This document shows, piece by piece, positions 17,109 to 24,440 of a stretch of 40,052 bases of DNA. The stretch spans positions 1 through 40,052 of the forward strand of contig VGVM01000020.1 of NCBI GenBank assembly GCA_016874035.1. Reading direction: 5' to 3'. Within the stretch, counting starts at the first letter, position 1. Every line of letters begins with the position of its first letter. The stretch comes from Gemmatimonadota bacterium. Lineage in GTDB: Bacteria; Gemmatimonadota; Gemmatimonadetes; Gemmatimonadales; Gemmatimonadaceae. Both the position numbers and the translations under genes were made by a program. Under the pieces are notes generated by a model. It had not been told where the DNA came from. It worked only from the letters and a program-made list of their open reading frames with translations, and made no database searches.

Positions 17109-18046
17109 CCGAAGTGCTCCGGGTCCGCGAGGACCCGACGATCAAGCGGCACGAGATCGCGCACCGCCTCACGCGGGTCGAGCGACGGCTGCTCACCTAC
17201 CTCGGCAAGCACCAGACGCTGATCGCGTGTTGCGGGAACATCGGCGCCGGCAAGAGTTCGCTCGTGAAGCTGCTCGCGTACAGCACGGGAATGAACGCGC
17301 TGTTCGAACTCCCGGACGACGGGTTCGAGGACCACATCGCCAGCAATCCGTCACTGTTCCCCTTGCTCGCCACGGCGAAGCACTCGGCGAAACGGACGCT
17401 GGGGCGGTACTACGGCGCGATCAACGATTTCATCGTCGCGCAGGATCGGCACACGGAGCGCGCGGCGGCGTGGCAGCAGGCGCGCCGGGGCGTCGAGCAG
17501 GCGGCGCTCGACATCCAGCACGCCTACCTCGACCTGCGCAAGATGCAGTTGCAGGCCGCGCCGCATCTCTCGGCATCCACCTGCATTGACGGCTCACCGC
17601 TCGCGGACCGCTATGCGTTTTGCGAAGTGCTCCATCGAGACATGGATATCCCGTACCTCACGGCCGAGGCGCTCGCGGTCGTGGACGCGCGCCTCGACGA
17701 CGAGTTCCGGGCGCTCGCGCGCCCGCAACTCCTGATCCTGCTCAAGAGCCCGGTCGACACGCTGCTCCAGAACATCAGCGATCGCCAACGGGACGAGGAA
17801 CGGGCGACGGCCGGTGCCGACGCCCAGCAGGCCGACTCACCACCGGAAGGGCTCGTGCGCCTCGTCCGCGCCCTCAACGCCCGCTACGACGCTTTCGTGG
17901 ACACGATCCGTGCGACCAGCTGGTATCGCGGCCCGGTACTCGAGATTGACGTCTCCGAGATTGACTTCGTCTCGAACGTGCGGCACCTGATCGCGGTGTA
18001 CGAAGGGATCGAGCGGCTCCTGGTGCCGCGGGAGTTCCGCGCCTAG
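17105..18046 (+). CDS. Deoxynucleoside kinase-like protein, second of the pair
   Basis: This 313-residue protein starts with GTG at 17105 within the GTGA that ends the preceding gene. The P-loop is CGNIGAGKSS (about 43-52). CIDGSPLADRYAFCEVLHRD corresponds to the substrate-site Asp-Arg motif of the dNK family. The tail YEGIERLLVPREFRA closes the domain. An N-terminal extension of about 38 residues and an insertion between about 215 and 245 (Ala/Asp/Glu-rich) make it longer than the usual 200-230 residues. Tight coupling with 16275-17108 suggests that the two act together. The gene ends with a 4-nt convergent overlap with the oligopeptide permease gene (18043-18046). It is the more divergent of the three kinases in this window. 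Confidence 0.8.
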   Translation: MTEVLRVREDPTIKRHEIAHRLTRVERRLLTYLGKHQTLIACCGNIGAGKSSLVKLLAYSTGMNALFELPDDGFEDHIASNPSLFPLLATAKHSAKRTLGRYYGAINDFIVAQDRHTERAAAWQQARRGVEQAALDIQHAYLDLRKMQLQAAPHLSASTCIDGSPLADRYAFCEVLHRDMDIPYLTAEALAVVDARLDDEFRALARPQLLILLKSPVDTLLQNISDRQRDEERATAGADAQQADSPPEGLVRLVRALNARYDAFVDTIRATSWYRGPVLEIDVSEIDFVSNVRHLIAVYEGIERLLVPREFRA

Positions 18047-18861
18047 GGACGCCGGTTCCACCCACGACCCGCGGCGGGCGCGGCAACCAGCGCGTCGCCG
18101 AGGACGTTCAGGCAATACACCGTGACCAGGATCGCGAGGCCGGGGAAGACCGCGAGCCACGGTTCGGTCGCGAGGGTCGCCTGCCCTTGGTACAGCATGT
18201 TCCCCCAGCTCGCGCGCGGCGGCTGCACGCCGACGCCGAAGAAGCTGAGCGTGCTCTCGAGCAGGATCCCGCGGGCCACCGCGAGCGTGGTGGCGGCGGC
18301 GATCACGGAGGTCGCCGACGGCAACACGTGCCGCGCCGCGACGCGCCACGGCGAGCCGCCGAGCGCCTTGGCCCCGCTCACCCAATCACGCGACTTGAGC
18401 GTCAGGGCCTCCGCGCGCACCACGCGCGCAGTTTCCATCCAGCCGACCGCGCCCACCAGCACAACGAGCGCCGGCACGGTCGGCGAGAGCACGACCGATG
18501 CGATCATGAGGAGCGGCAGGCGCGGGACCGCCAACATCGCATCGGTGCACCGCATCAGGACGTCGTCGGTCCACCGACCGGCGTAGCCCGCGACGAGCCC
18601 GACCGCCGTACCGAACAACGCACTCAGCGCGCCCGCCACCACGCCCACGGCGAGCGAGACGCGCGCGCCGAAGACGATGCGCGACAGCAGGTCCCGGCCG
18701 AGGTCGTCGGTGCCGAGCCAGTGGAGGCCTGAGGGGCCGGCGCGCCGGTTCATGAGATCCACGGCGTCCGGTGCGTACGGCGCAACGGCCGGCGCGACGG
18801 CCGCGGCGACCGCGACGATCACCAGGAGTGCGAACGCGAGGCGGACCTGCGCGGTGGTCAC
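18043..18861 (-). CDS. ABC transporter permease, DppC/OppC type
   Basis: This 272-residue inner-membrane permease belongs to the peptide/nickel family. The N-terminal helix is followed by the family motif GLHWLGTDDLGRDLLSRIVFGARVSL; the N-terminal helix itself is VRLAFALLVIVAVAAAVAP. Further helices run to the C-terminus, with the EAA-type coupling loop ARVVRAEALTLKSRDWVSGAKALG that contacts the ATPase. GVQPPRASWGNML is typical of OppC proteins. The start is GTG 18861, overlapping the stop of the oppB-type gene by 4 nt. It is the last gene of the operon here; the next gene is convergent, so no ATPase subunit follows. The transporter must use an ATPase encoded elsewhere. Confidence 0.9.
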   Translation of the reverse strand: MTTAQVRLAFALLVIVAVAAAVAPAVAPYAPDAVDLMNRRAGPSGLHWLGTDDLGRDLLSRIVFGARVSLAVGVVAGALSALFGTAVGLVAGYAGRWTDDVLMRCTDAMLAVPRLPLLMIASVVLSPTVPALVVLVGAVGWMETARVVRAEALTLKSRDWVSGAKALGGSPWRVAARHVLPSATSVIAAATTLAVARGILLESTLSFFGVGVQPPRASWGNMLYQGQATLATEPWLAVFPGLAILVTVYCLNVLGDALVAAPAAGRGWNRRP

Positions 18862-19838
18862 GCGTCTTCCCTCACGCGCGGGTCCACGATCCGGAGCGCG
18901 ATGTCCCCCGCGGCGCCGAAGACCACGACCGATGTCGCCGCGCACATGAGGAAGGCCATCAACACCGTGTAGTCACGCTTGACCATGGCCTCCGTGAACA
19001 GGGATCCGACGCCCGGCCACGCGAAGATGCTCTCGGTGACCACCGCCCCCGATGCCATGATGGAGACGTCGAGCAGGACCACCGTGATCATCGGGCCGAC
19101 CGCGGCCCGCAGCACATGGCGGAACAGCACCGCTCGCTCGCGCACGCCTCGCGCGCGCGCCGCCCGCACAAACGGCGCGGCGAGCACCTCACGCACGCTG
19201 CCGCGGAGGTAGCGTGACCAGGCCGCCGCGTGGACCGTGGCGAGCACCACGCAGGGCAGCACAAGGTGGGTGAGGCGATCGGCCGCGCCCGTCGCGCCGA
19301 ACGACACCCGACCCGATGACGGGAGCCAGCCGAGCAGGTTCGCGAAGACCAGCTGCAGGATCAGCCCGGACCAGAACGTCGGGAGCGAGATCGCGGCGAT
19401 GGCGGTCGCGCTCGCGAGCTGGTCCACGCGAGGACGACGCGCCGCCAACAGGCCAACCGGGATCGCGACGAGCAGCGCGAGTGCCGTCGAGGTCAGGCCA
19501 AGCTCGATCGTGGCGGGCAAGCGCTCGGCGATGCGCTCGATCACCGGGCGACCGTCGCTGAAGCTGTACCCCCAATCGCCCTGCACGAAGGCCCCGAGCC
19601 AGCTGACATACTGCACCGCCAGCGGACGATCGAGCCCGAGCGACGCGCGCAGTCGCGCGATGTCCTCGGGCCTGACGTTCGGATTCTCGAGATACAGGGC
19701 CATCGGCCCGCCGGGCACCAGGTGGATCAGCCCGAACACCACGAGCGACACCACGAGAAGCAGCGGCACGGCCTGGGCCAGGCGCCGCAGCGCGAAGCGC
19801 CACAGCGTGGCCGCCTGCGACCCGACGCGCTCACTCAC
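18858..19838 (-). CDS. ABC transporter permease, DppB/OppB type
   Basis: This 326-residue inner-membrane permease pairs with the 18043-18861 product. The N-terminus has the family pattern of a basic stretch and a long helix, FALRRLAQAVPLLLVVSLVV, then HLVPGGP. LGLDRPLAVQYVSWLGAFVQ is the conserved periplasmic region. The coupling loop is LRGSVREVLAAPFVRAARARG, and AWPGVGSLFTEAMVKRDY is the usual C-terminal signature. GTG 19838 is chosen because it overlaps the binding-protein gene by only 8 nt and leaves a normal N-terminus; ATG 19892 would add 18 residues and a 62-nt overlap. It is part of the five-gene minus-strand operon. Confidence 0.92.
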   Translation of the reverse strand: MSERVGSQAATLWRFALRRLAQAVPLLLVVSLVVFGLIHLVPGGPMALYLENPNVRPEDIARLRASLGLDRPLAVQYVSWLGAFVQGDWGYSFSDGRPVIERIAERLPATIELGLTSTALALLVAIPVGLLAARRPRVDQLASATAIAAISLPTFWSGLILQLVFANLLGWLPSSGRVSFGATGAADRLTHLVLPCVVLATVHAAAWSRYLRGSVREVLAAPFVRAARARGVRERAVLFRHVLRAAVGPMITVVLLDVSIMASGAVVTESIFAWPGVGSLFTEAMVKRDYTVLMAFLMCAATSVVVFGAAGDIALRIVDPRVREDA

Positions 19839-21504
19839 ACGGGGGGCGTCCCGCAAGCGACCATGGCGGCGAGACTTCCCACTGCCAGACATTCCAGAAG
19901 GGGCCCGCGTTCGTCGGGTTCCCGGTGAACCCCCTGAGCGCCTGCGGCACGGCGTCGATCTTCTCGGTGTTGTAGAGCGGGATCTCCGGCAGCAGCTCCG
20001 CGATGCGTCGCTGCGCGCGTTTCAGGATGTCGGTGCGCTTCGCATGGTCCACCGTGCGGTCGGCGGCGTACACCAGCTCGGTCAGCTCGGCGTCGTCCAC
20101 GTAGTTGATGTTCCGGCCTGCGGGCGGCGTGCGGTCGCGGGCGAAGAACAGTGTCAGCTCGGGATCGGCCGGCATCTGCCACCAGTGCAGCATCGCGTCG
20201 AAGTCGCCGGCGAACCAGACCGAGCTGATCGCCGTGCCGTCAATCAGGCGCACCTGCATCGCCACGCCGATCTCCTTGAACTGTTGCTGGAGTGCCTGGG
20301 AGATGCTCTCGCGGATGGCAAATCCCGATTGGGTGATCAGCGTGAACTCGAGGCGCCTGCCGTCCCTCACCCGCACGCCATCGGGCCCGACGGTCCACCC
20401 GGCCTCATCGAGCAGCGCGCGGGCGCGCGCCACATCGTGCGGGTAGGTCCGGACGTTCGGCTCGTACGCCCAAGAGAGCGGCTGGATCGGCCCGTTCACC
20501 ACCGTGACGAGCGAATCGAGGATCGTGCGGACGATCAGGTCGCGATCCACCGCATGCGCGAGCGCGCGCCGCACGCGCAGGTCGGCGAAGGGCGTGAATC
20601 GCCGCTGGTTCAGCGTGACGTGTTCGTAGCCGTTTCCCACCACGGTGTTGAGCCGGACACCCGGCAGGTCGCGGATCTCGCGCACCTTGTCCCACGGCAC
20701 GAGGGCCACCGCGTGCACCTCACCCGAGCGGAGTTGGTTGATCCGGGTGGTCGTGTTCGTGAGGAACCGGAACAGCAGTCGCTTGATCCTCGGGTACTCG
20801 GGCCCGCGCCAGTAGTTCGGCACCGCCTCGAGCGCGATGTGTTCGCCCGTGCGCCACTCGGCGAGGCGGTATGGCCCGGTGCCCATCGGGTTCCGGTTGT
20901 AGTCCGTCGCCTGGTCTATGCTCCGCCCGGCGAGCAGGTGTTTCGGCAGCGTTCCGCGAAAGAACTGCAACTCGTACGGCGCGTACACTTCCTTGTAGTG
21001 CACGACCGCCGTGAGCGAATCCGGCGTATCCACACCGCTGATCCGGTCGAACCCGTCGGTGCTCTCGGGTTTCCAGTCGCCCTTGTTGATGGCCTCGACG
21101 GTGAACTGGACGTCCGCCGATGTATGCGGCGTGCCGTCGTGCCAGCGTACGCCGGGGCGGAGTTTCCAGATCACGTCCATGCCGCCGTCGCGTCGCAGGA
21201 TCACGCCCCCGTTCTCGAGCGTCGGGACTTCAGCGGCGAGGAGCGGGACCACGTTCATGTGCTCGTCGGTCGTGACCAGTCCCTCGACGATGCAGGAGTG
21301 GATGTCCTCGAGGATGTGCGAGGCGAAGCGGTTCAGCGTGTCGGGCTCACGATCGTAGCCGACGATCAGCAGGTCGTTCGACGGCGCGCGTGCGCCGGAA
21401 CGCTCGCCACCGCACGCGGAGGCGAGGATCGCCATGGCGGCCGCCGCGACGACCACCCTCGACAAGAGCGGCGACACCCAGCGCCTCCGTCGCGCGGGGC
21501 TCAC
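19831..21504 (-). CDS. Peptide-binding lipoprotein (SBP family 5) of the ABC transporter
   Basis: This 557-residue extracytoplasmic solute-binding protein belongs to family 5 (OppA/DppA type). Residues 1-30 are a lipoprotein signal (RRRRW, hydrophobic AAAAMAILASA) with lipobox Cys31, so it is anchored in a membrane. Family landmarks include LRPGVRWHDGTPHTSADVQF, NPMGTGPYRL, RRALAHAVDRDLI, and a C-terminal part that reads RRIAELLPEIPLYNTE. Peptides, opines or glycosides are possible ligands; the ligand cannot be read from sequence. GTG 21504 overlaps the DUF885 stop by 4 nt (GTGA). The coupling with a DUF885 peptidase-like protein hints that imported peptides are processed in the cytoplasm. 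Confidence 0.93.
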   Translation of the reverse strand: MSPARRRRWVSPLLSRVVVAAAAMAILASACGGERSGARAPSNDLLIVGYDREPDTLNRFASHILEDIHSCIVEGLVTTDEHMNVVPLLAAEVPTLENGGVILRRDGGMDVIWKLRPGVRWHDGTPHTSADVQFTVEAINKGDWKPESTDGFDRISGVDTPDSLTAVVHYKEVYAPYELQFFRGTLPKHLLAGRSIDQATDYNRNPMGTGPYRLAEWRTGEHIALEAVPNYWRGPEYPRIKRLLFRFLTNTTTRINQLRSGEVHAVALVPWDKVREIRDLPGVRLNTVVGNGYEHVTLNQRRFTPFADLRVRRALAHAVDRDLIVRTILDSLVTVVNGPIQPLSWAYEPNVRTYPHDVARARALLDEAGWTVGPDGVRVRDGRRLEFTLITQSGFAIRESISQALQQQFKEIGVAMQVRLIDGTAISSVWFAGDFDAMLHWWQMPADPELTLFFARDRTPPAGRNINYVDDAELTELVYAADRTVDHAKRTDILKRAQRRIAELLPEIPLYNTEKIDAVPQALRGFTGNPTNAGPFWNVWQWEVSPPWSLAGRPPCE

Positions 21505-23204
21505 GCGGCGCCCAACATTCGCCGCGCCGCAGCCGCGACTGGGATAGATCCGTGCGACAGCAGCGCGTCGTGAAACGCCTTGAGCGCGAACGCCGGTCCC
21601 TGCCGGCGGGACAGCTCGGCGCGCAGGGCGTGGATCCCCGACGTGCCCAGCCAGTACATCACCGCGGTGGCCGGGAACAGCGAGTTCTTGGTCGCCTCGC
21701 TGAGCGCGGCGGCGGGCTTCATGCCCACGCGCGCGACGTAGAACGCGACGGCCTCGTCGAACGTCATGCTCCCCTGGTGCAACTCGATGTCCACGATTGC
21801 GCGTGCGAGCAGGCGCACGCGCGTATGCTGTTGCGCGAGTCGCTCGAGCGGGGTGAGGAACCCGATCTCGTCCATGAGGTCGGTCGCATAGCAGGCCCAG
21901 CCTTCGGCCATGGTGCCGCCGGTGAACATGCCGATTCGCGTGGCACCATCCACCGCTGCGACGCGCCCCACGCGTGACTCCGCGCGGTGGTAGGCGAACC
22001 AGTTCTGCACGTGATGCCCGATCGCGCCGTGGTGCACGACGTGATTGAGCTTGATGACCGCGTGGTTCCAGGCCGAGAGGTGCTGGTCCGCATTCGCCGC
22101 GGGGATAGGCGGAATGAGGTAGTCGTGGGCCCGGACGGTGTCGTTCGGCGCCGGCGCGCGATACGGCAGGAAGTAGAGGTACGGCGCCGACTCCTGCGCC
22201 CACTCGGGTTGGATGACGTATCGCAGCGGCCACTTCGGCCAGGACACGAGGTCCAGGCGTTCGACCTTCGCCCGGCACTGTGCCCACGTGCGCTCGAACG
22301 CCGCGAGGTACTCGGCCGTCGGCGGATGCGCGGCGGACAACCGTTGGTCGGCCGCTTCCCATGAACCCGCGGTCTCACGCGAATCCGCCTCGAGCTTGGC
22401 CCGAGCCGCGGCAAACTCATCGCGGGCCTGCTGCAGCAGCGACGCGGCCGACCGCTCGCAGGCGTGCCCCGTGGCGAGCAGCGTGTCGAACAGCGCGCCG
22501 CCGACAATCGCCTTGGGCGCTGCCGCCGGCTTGGTCCGAAGCCAGTTCGCGAACTCGGCGAACGCCGCTCGCGCCGCCGCGGCGGCGTCGAGAACCTGCC
22601 GCGCCAGCGCATCGGGCGCGACCTTGCCCGCCGGCCCGATCTCGACCGACGACCTCGGCAGCCACTCCAGCCACTGTCCGAGGCCCCGCGCGAGCAGCGT
22701 GTCGGCGCCGTCGCACTCCCGGAGTGCACGCGCCGCCCAGGGCTCGGGCACCGCGCGAGCGCCGATCGTGGCGCGAGCGGCCGCCAGGAACTGGGGAACG
22801 GCCTGCAGGCGCGACGCGACATGGGCCGCGCGCCGCCGCATGGACGAGGACGGCCGCAGCATGAGCGAGATCACCCCGAAGATCGCCTCGCCCGTCCAGT
22901 ACACCGGATTCCCGCGCACCCCGTGGGCCGATGCCAGTTCCGCCCGCTGCGTCTCGAGGAAGTCCGCAGCGAGCGCCGCATCAAGCGATGGCCAGTCGGG
23001 CTCGGTCCCGCGTTCCGCAGTCGGTCGGGCGCCGGCCGCGACCCGGAGGTCAGGAACGAGCGCCGCCATCCCCGCGTCAAGCGCATCGAGGCCGCCCGGC
23101 GACCAATCGGGAAGCCGATCGTCGAAGTCGTGTACCCCGGTGAACGTCGCCGTCACCGGGCGGGCGCGATAGTACTGCTCGAAGAAGTCGTCGAGTACCG
23201 TCAT
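21501..23204 (-). CDS. DUF885 family protein, probable metallopeptidase
   Basis: This 567-residue protein belongs to the DUF885 family, a group of zinc-peptidase-like proteins related to M32/M2-type folds. The helical C-terminal half carries the metal-site patterns HHGAIGHH (391-398) and EGWACYATDLMDE (434-446), an H-x-x-x-H plus downstream Glu arrangement as in known DUF885 members. PVTATFTGVHDFDDRLPD near the N-terminus is also typical. No signal peptide is seen, so it is probably cytoplasmic. ATG 23204 overlaps the oxidoreductase stop (ATGA), which rules against the slightly longer upstream frame. It overlaps the binding-protein gene by 4 nt. The likely role, by context, is cleavage of a peptide or amide compound brought in by the linked transporter. 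Confidence 0.9.
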   Translation of the reverse strand: MTVLDDFFEQYYRARPVTATFTGVHDFDDRLPDWSPGGLDALDAGMAALVPDLRVAAGARPTAERGTEPDWPSLDAALAADFLETQRAELASAHGVRGNPVYWTGEAIFGVISLMLRPSSSMRRRAAHVASRLQAVPQFLAAARATIGARAVPEPWAARALRECDGADTLLARGLGQWLEWLPRSSVEIGPAGKVAPDALARQVLDAAAAARAAFAEFANWLRTKPAAAPKAIVGGALFDTLLATGHACERSAASLLQQARDEFAAARAKLEADSRETAGSWEAADQRLSAAHPPTAEYLAAFERTWAQCRAKVERLDLVSWPKWPLRYVIQPEWAQESAPYLYFLPYRAPAPNDTVRAHDYLIPPIPAANADQHLSAWNHAVIKLNHVVHHGAIGHHVQNWFAYHRAESRVGRVAAVDGATRIGMFTGGTMAEGWACYATDLMDEIGFLTPLERLAQQHTRVRLLARAIVDIELHQGSMTFDEAVAFYVARVGMKPAAALSEATKNSLFPATAVMYWLGTSGIHALRAELSRRQGPAFALKAFHDALLSHGSIPVAAAARRMLGAA

Positions 23205-24334
23205 GTGCCAAGTGGGATTGAGACCCACCGCCGCTCGCGGAACGAGCGTTCGACGGCGTTGATCAGCTCCTGCACATGGGCGCCGTCGTCAAAGTCACCG
23301 GCGCCCGGCACCGAATCGTCCGTGATCTCGGTGATGAACGAGCTAACCAGGTTCGCGTAGAACAGGGAACGCCAGGACTCGCGACTGCTCCCTCCCGGCG
23401 GGTAGTAGGACGCGGTGACCTCGATGTCGCGGAACTCCACCTGGTCCTTGGTGGCGCCCTTGAGGGACTCGCAGATGCCGTTCTCCTCGACGAGCCGGCA
23501 GATCAGCGCGCCCTTGCTGCCGTACACGCGCGCCTCGAGTCCCGGGTAGTTGCCCACCGTGACAAAGCTGGTCTGGATCGAGCCGATCGCCCCGCTCGCG
23601 AACTCGCCGATGAAGATGTCGCCGTCATCAATGTTCATGCGCATCATGGTGCCGGTCGCGCGCACGACGCGCTCCGGGATGAAGTTCTTCATCGTGCCGA
23701 CGACCTGCTGGAACCGGCTGCCCATGAAGAGATGTCCGAGGTCCATGATCGGCGCGCCATAACCCTCGAGCGACGAGACCTGCAGCACCGATTGGTCGGC
23801 CGTGTGATCCGCCTGGCGGAGCGGCGTACTGGGGTCAATCCACTGCGAGTTCTGCTCATAGCCGTTGAAGATGAACGGCGTACCGACGAAGCCGTCGTCA
23901 ATCAACCGCTTCATGTACTGCATCGCGGGGCTGTAGCGGAACGTAAAGCCCAGCTTGGTCCGGAGCCCGTTCTCGCGCGCAAGTGCCGCGGCACGGCGCG
24001 TCTCGCGAAAGTCGTACGCGACCGGCTTTTCGCAGAGTACATGCTTGCCGGCCTCGAGCGCCGCCATGGCCAGCGCGAAGTGGGTCGCGCTCGGCGTGCA
24101 CACGTCCACGACGTCAATGTCCGCGCGCGCGATGAGCTCCTCGTGGGAGGCGTACGCGTGCGGGATCCGAAACTCGGCCGCGGCCTCCGTCGCGCGTTCG
24201 GGGACGACATCGGCGATCGCGACGAGCTCGCAGCGCGGGTCCCGCGCGAATCCCGGCAAGTGGGCGAACCGGGCCCACGCACCGGCGCCGAGGACCCCGA
24301 CGCGCACCTTGCGATTGCGGACAACCTTGAGCAT
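23201..24334 (-). CDS. Gfo/Idh/MocA-family NAD(P)-dependent oxidoreductase
   Basis: This 377-residue oxidoreductase has an N-terminal Rossmann fold (VRVGVLGAGAWARFAHLPGF), the signature EKP motif (GKHVLCEKPVAYD) whose Lys takes part in catalysis, and the C-terminal alpha/beta substrate domain (GTPFIFNGYEQNSQW, DLGHLFMGSRF, GAIGSIQTSF). Members oxidise or reduce sugars and related polyols. ATG 24334 is chosen because it starts just before the first Rossmann strand. It is the first gene of the operon with DUF885, the binding protein and two permeases, with 4-nt overlaps throughout. The promoter probably lies in the AT-rich spot near 24424-24431 shared with the divergent ABC1 kinase gene, where the minus strand reads TAATAC. 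Confidence 0.92.
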   Translation of the reverse strand: MLKVVRNRKVRVGVLGAGAWARFAHLPGFARDPRCELVAIADVVPERATEAAAEFRIPHAYASHEELIARADIDVVDVCTPSATHFALAMAALEAGKHVLCEKPVAYDFRETRRAAALARENGLRTKLGFTFRYSPAMQYMKRLIDDGFVGTPFIFNGYEQNSQWIDPSTPLRQADHTADQSVLQVSSLEGYGAPIMDLGHLFMGSRFQQVVGTMKNFIPERVVRATGTMMRMNIDDGDIFIGEFASGAIGSIQTSFVTVGNYPGLEARVYGSKGALICRLVEENGICESLKGATKDQVEFRDIEVTASYYPPGGSSRESWRSLFYANLVSSFITEITDDSVPGAGDFDDGAHVQELINAVERSFRERRWVSIPLGT

Positions 24335-24425
24335 CGGATGGACGTTGGGTCCGAGTCGGGGAGGCGAGCGCCTGCGGGGTCGAGACGGAAAGTTCCGGCC
24401 CGGAACTGCCTGCCGCAACCGTCCG

Positions 24426-24431
24426 TATTAT
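24426..24431 (+). promoter_or_regulatory. -10 box TATTAT, probable leaderless start of the ABC1 kinase gene
   Basis: TATTAT ends 9 nt before GTG 24441. On the minus strand the same spot offers TAATAC (24429-24424) for the divergent operon, with a leader of about 85 nt. Confidence 0.5.
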
Positions 24432-24440
24432 TCCCTGACC

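Noticed and set aside
19237-21573. 778-codon plus-strand open frame across the transporter genes
   Set aside because: It spans two clear minus-strand genes and their junction; its composition is that of an antisense artefact.
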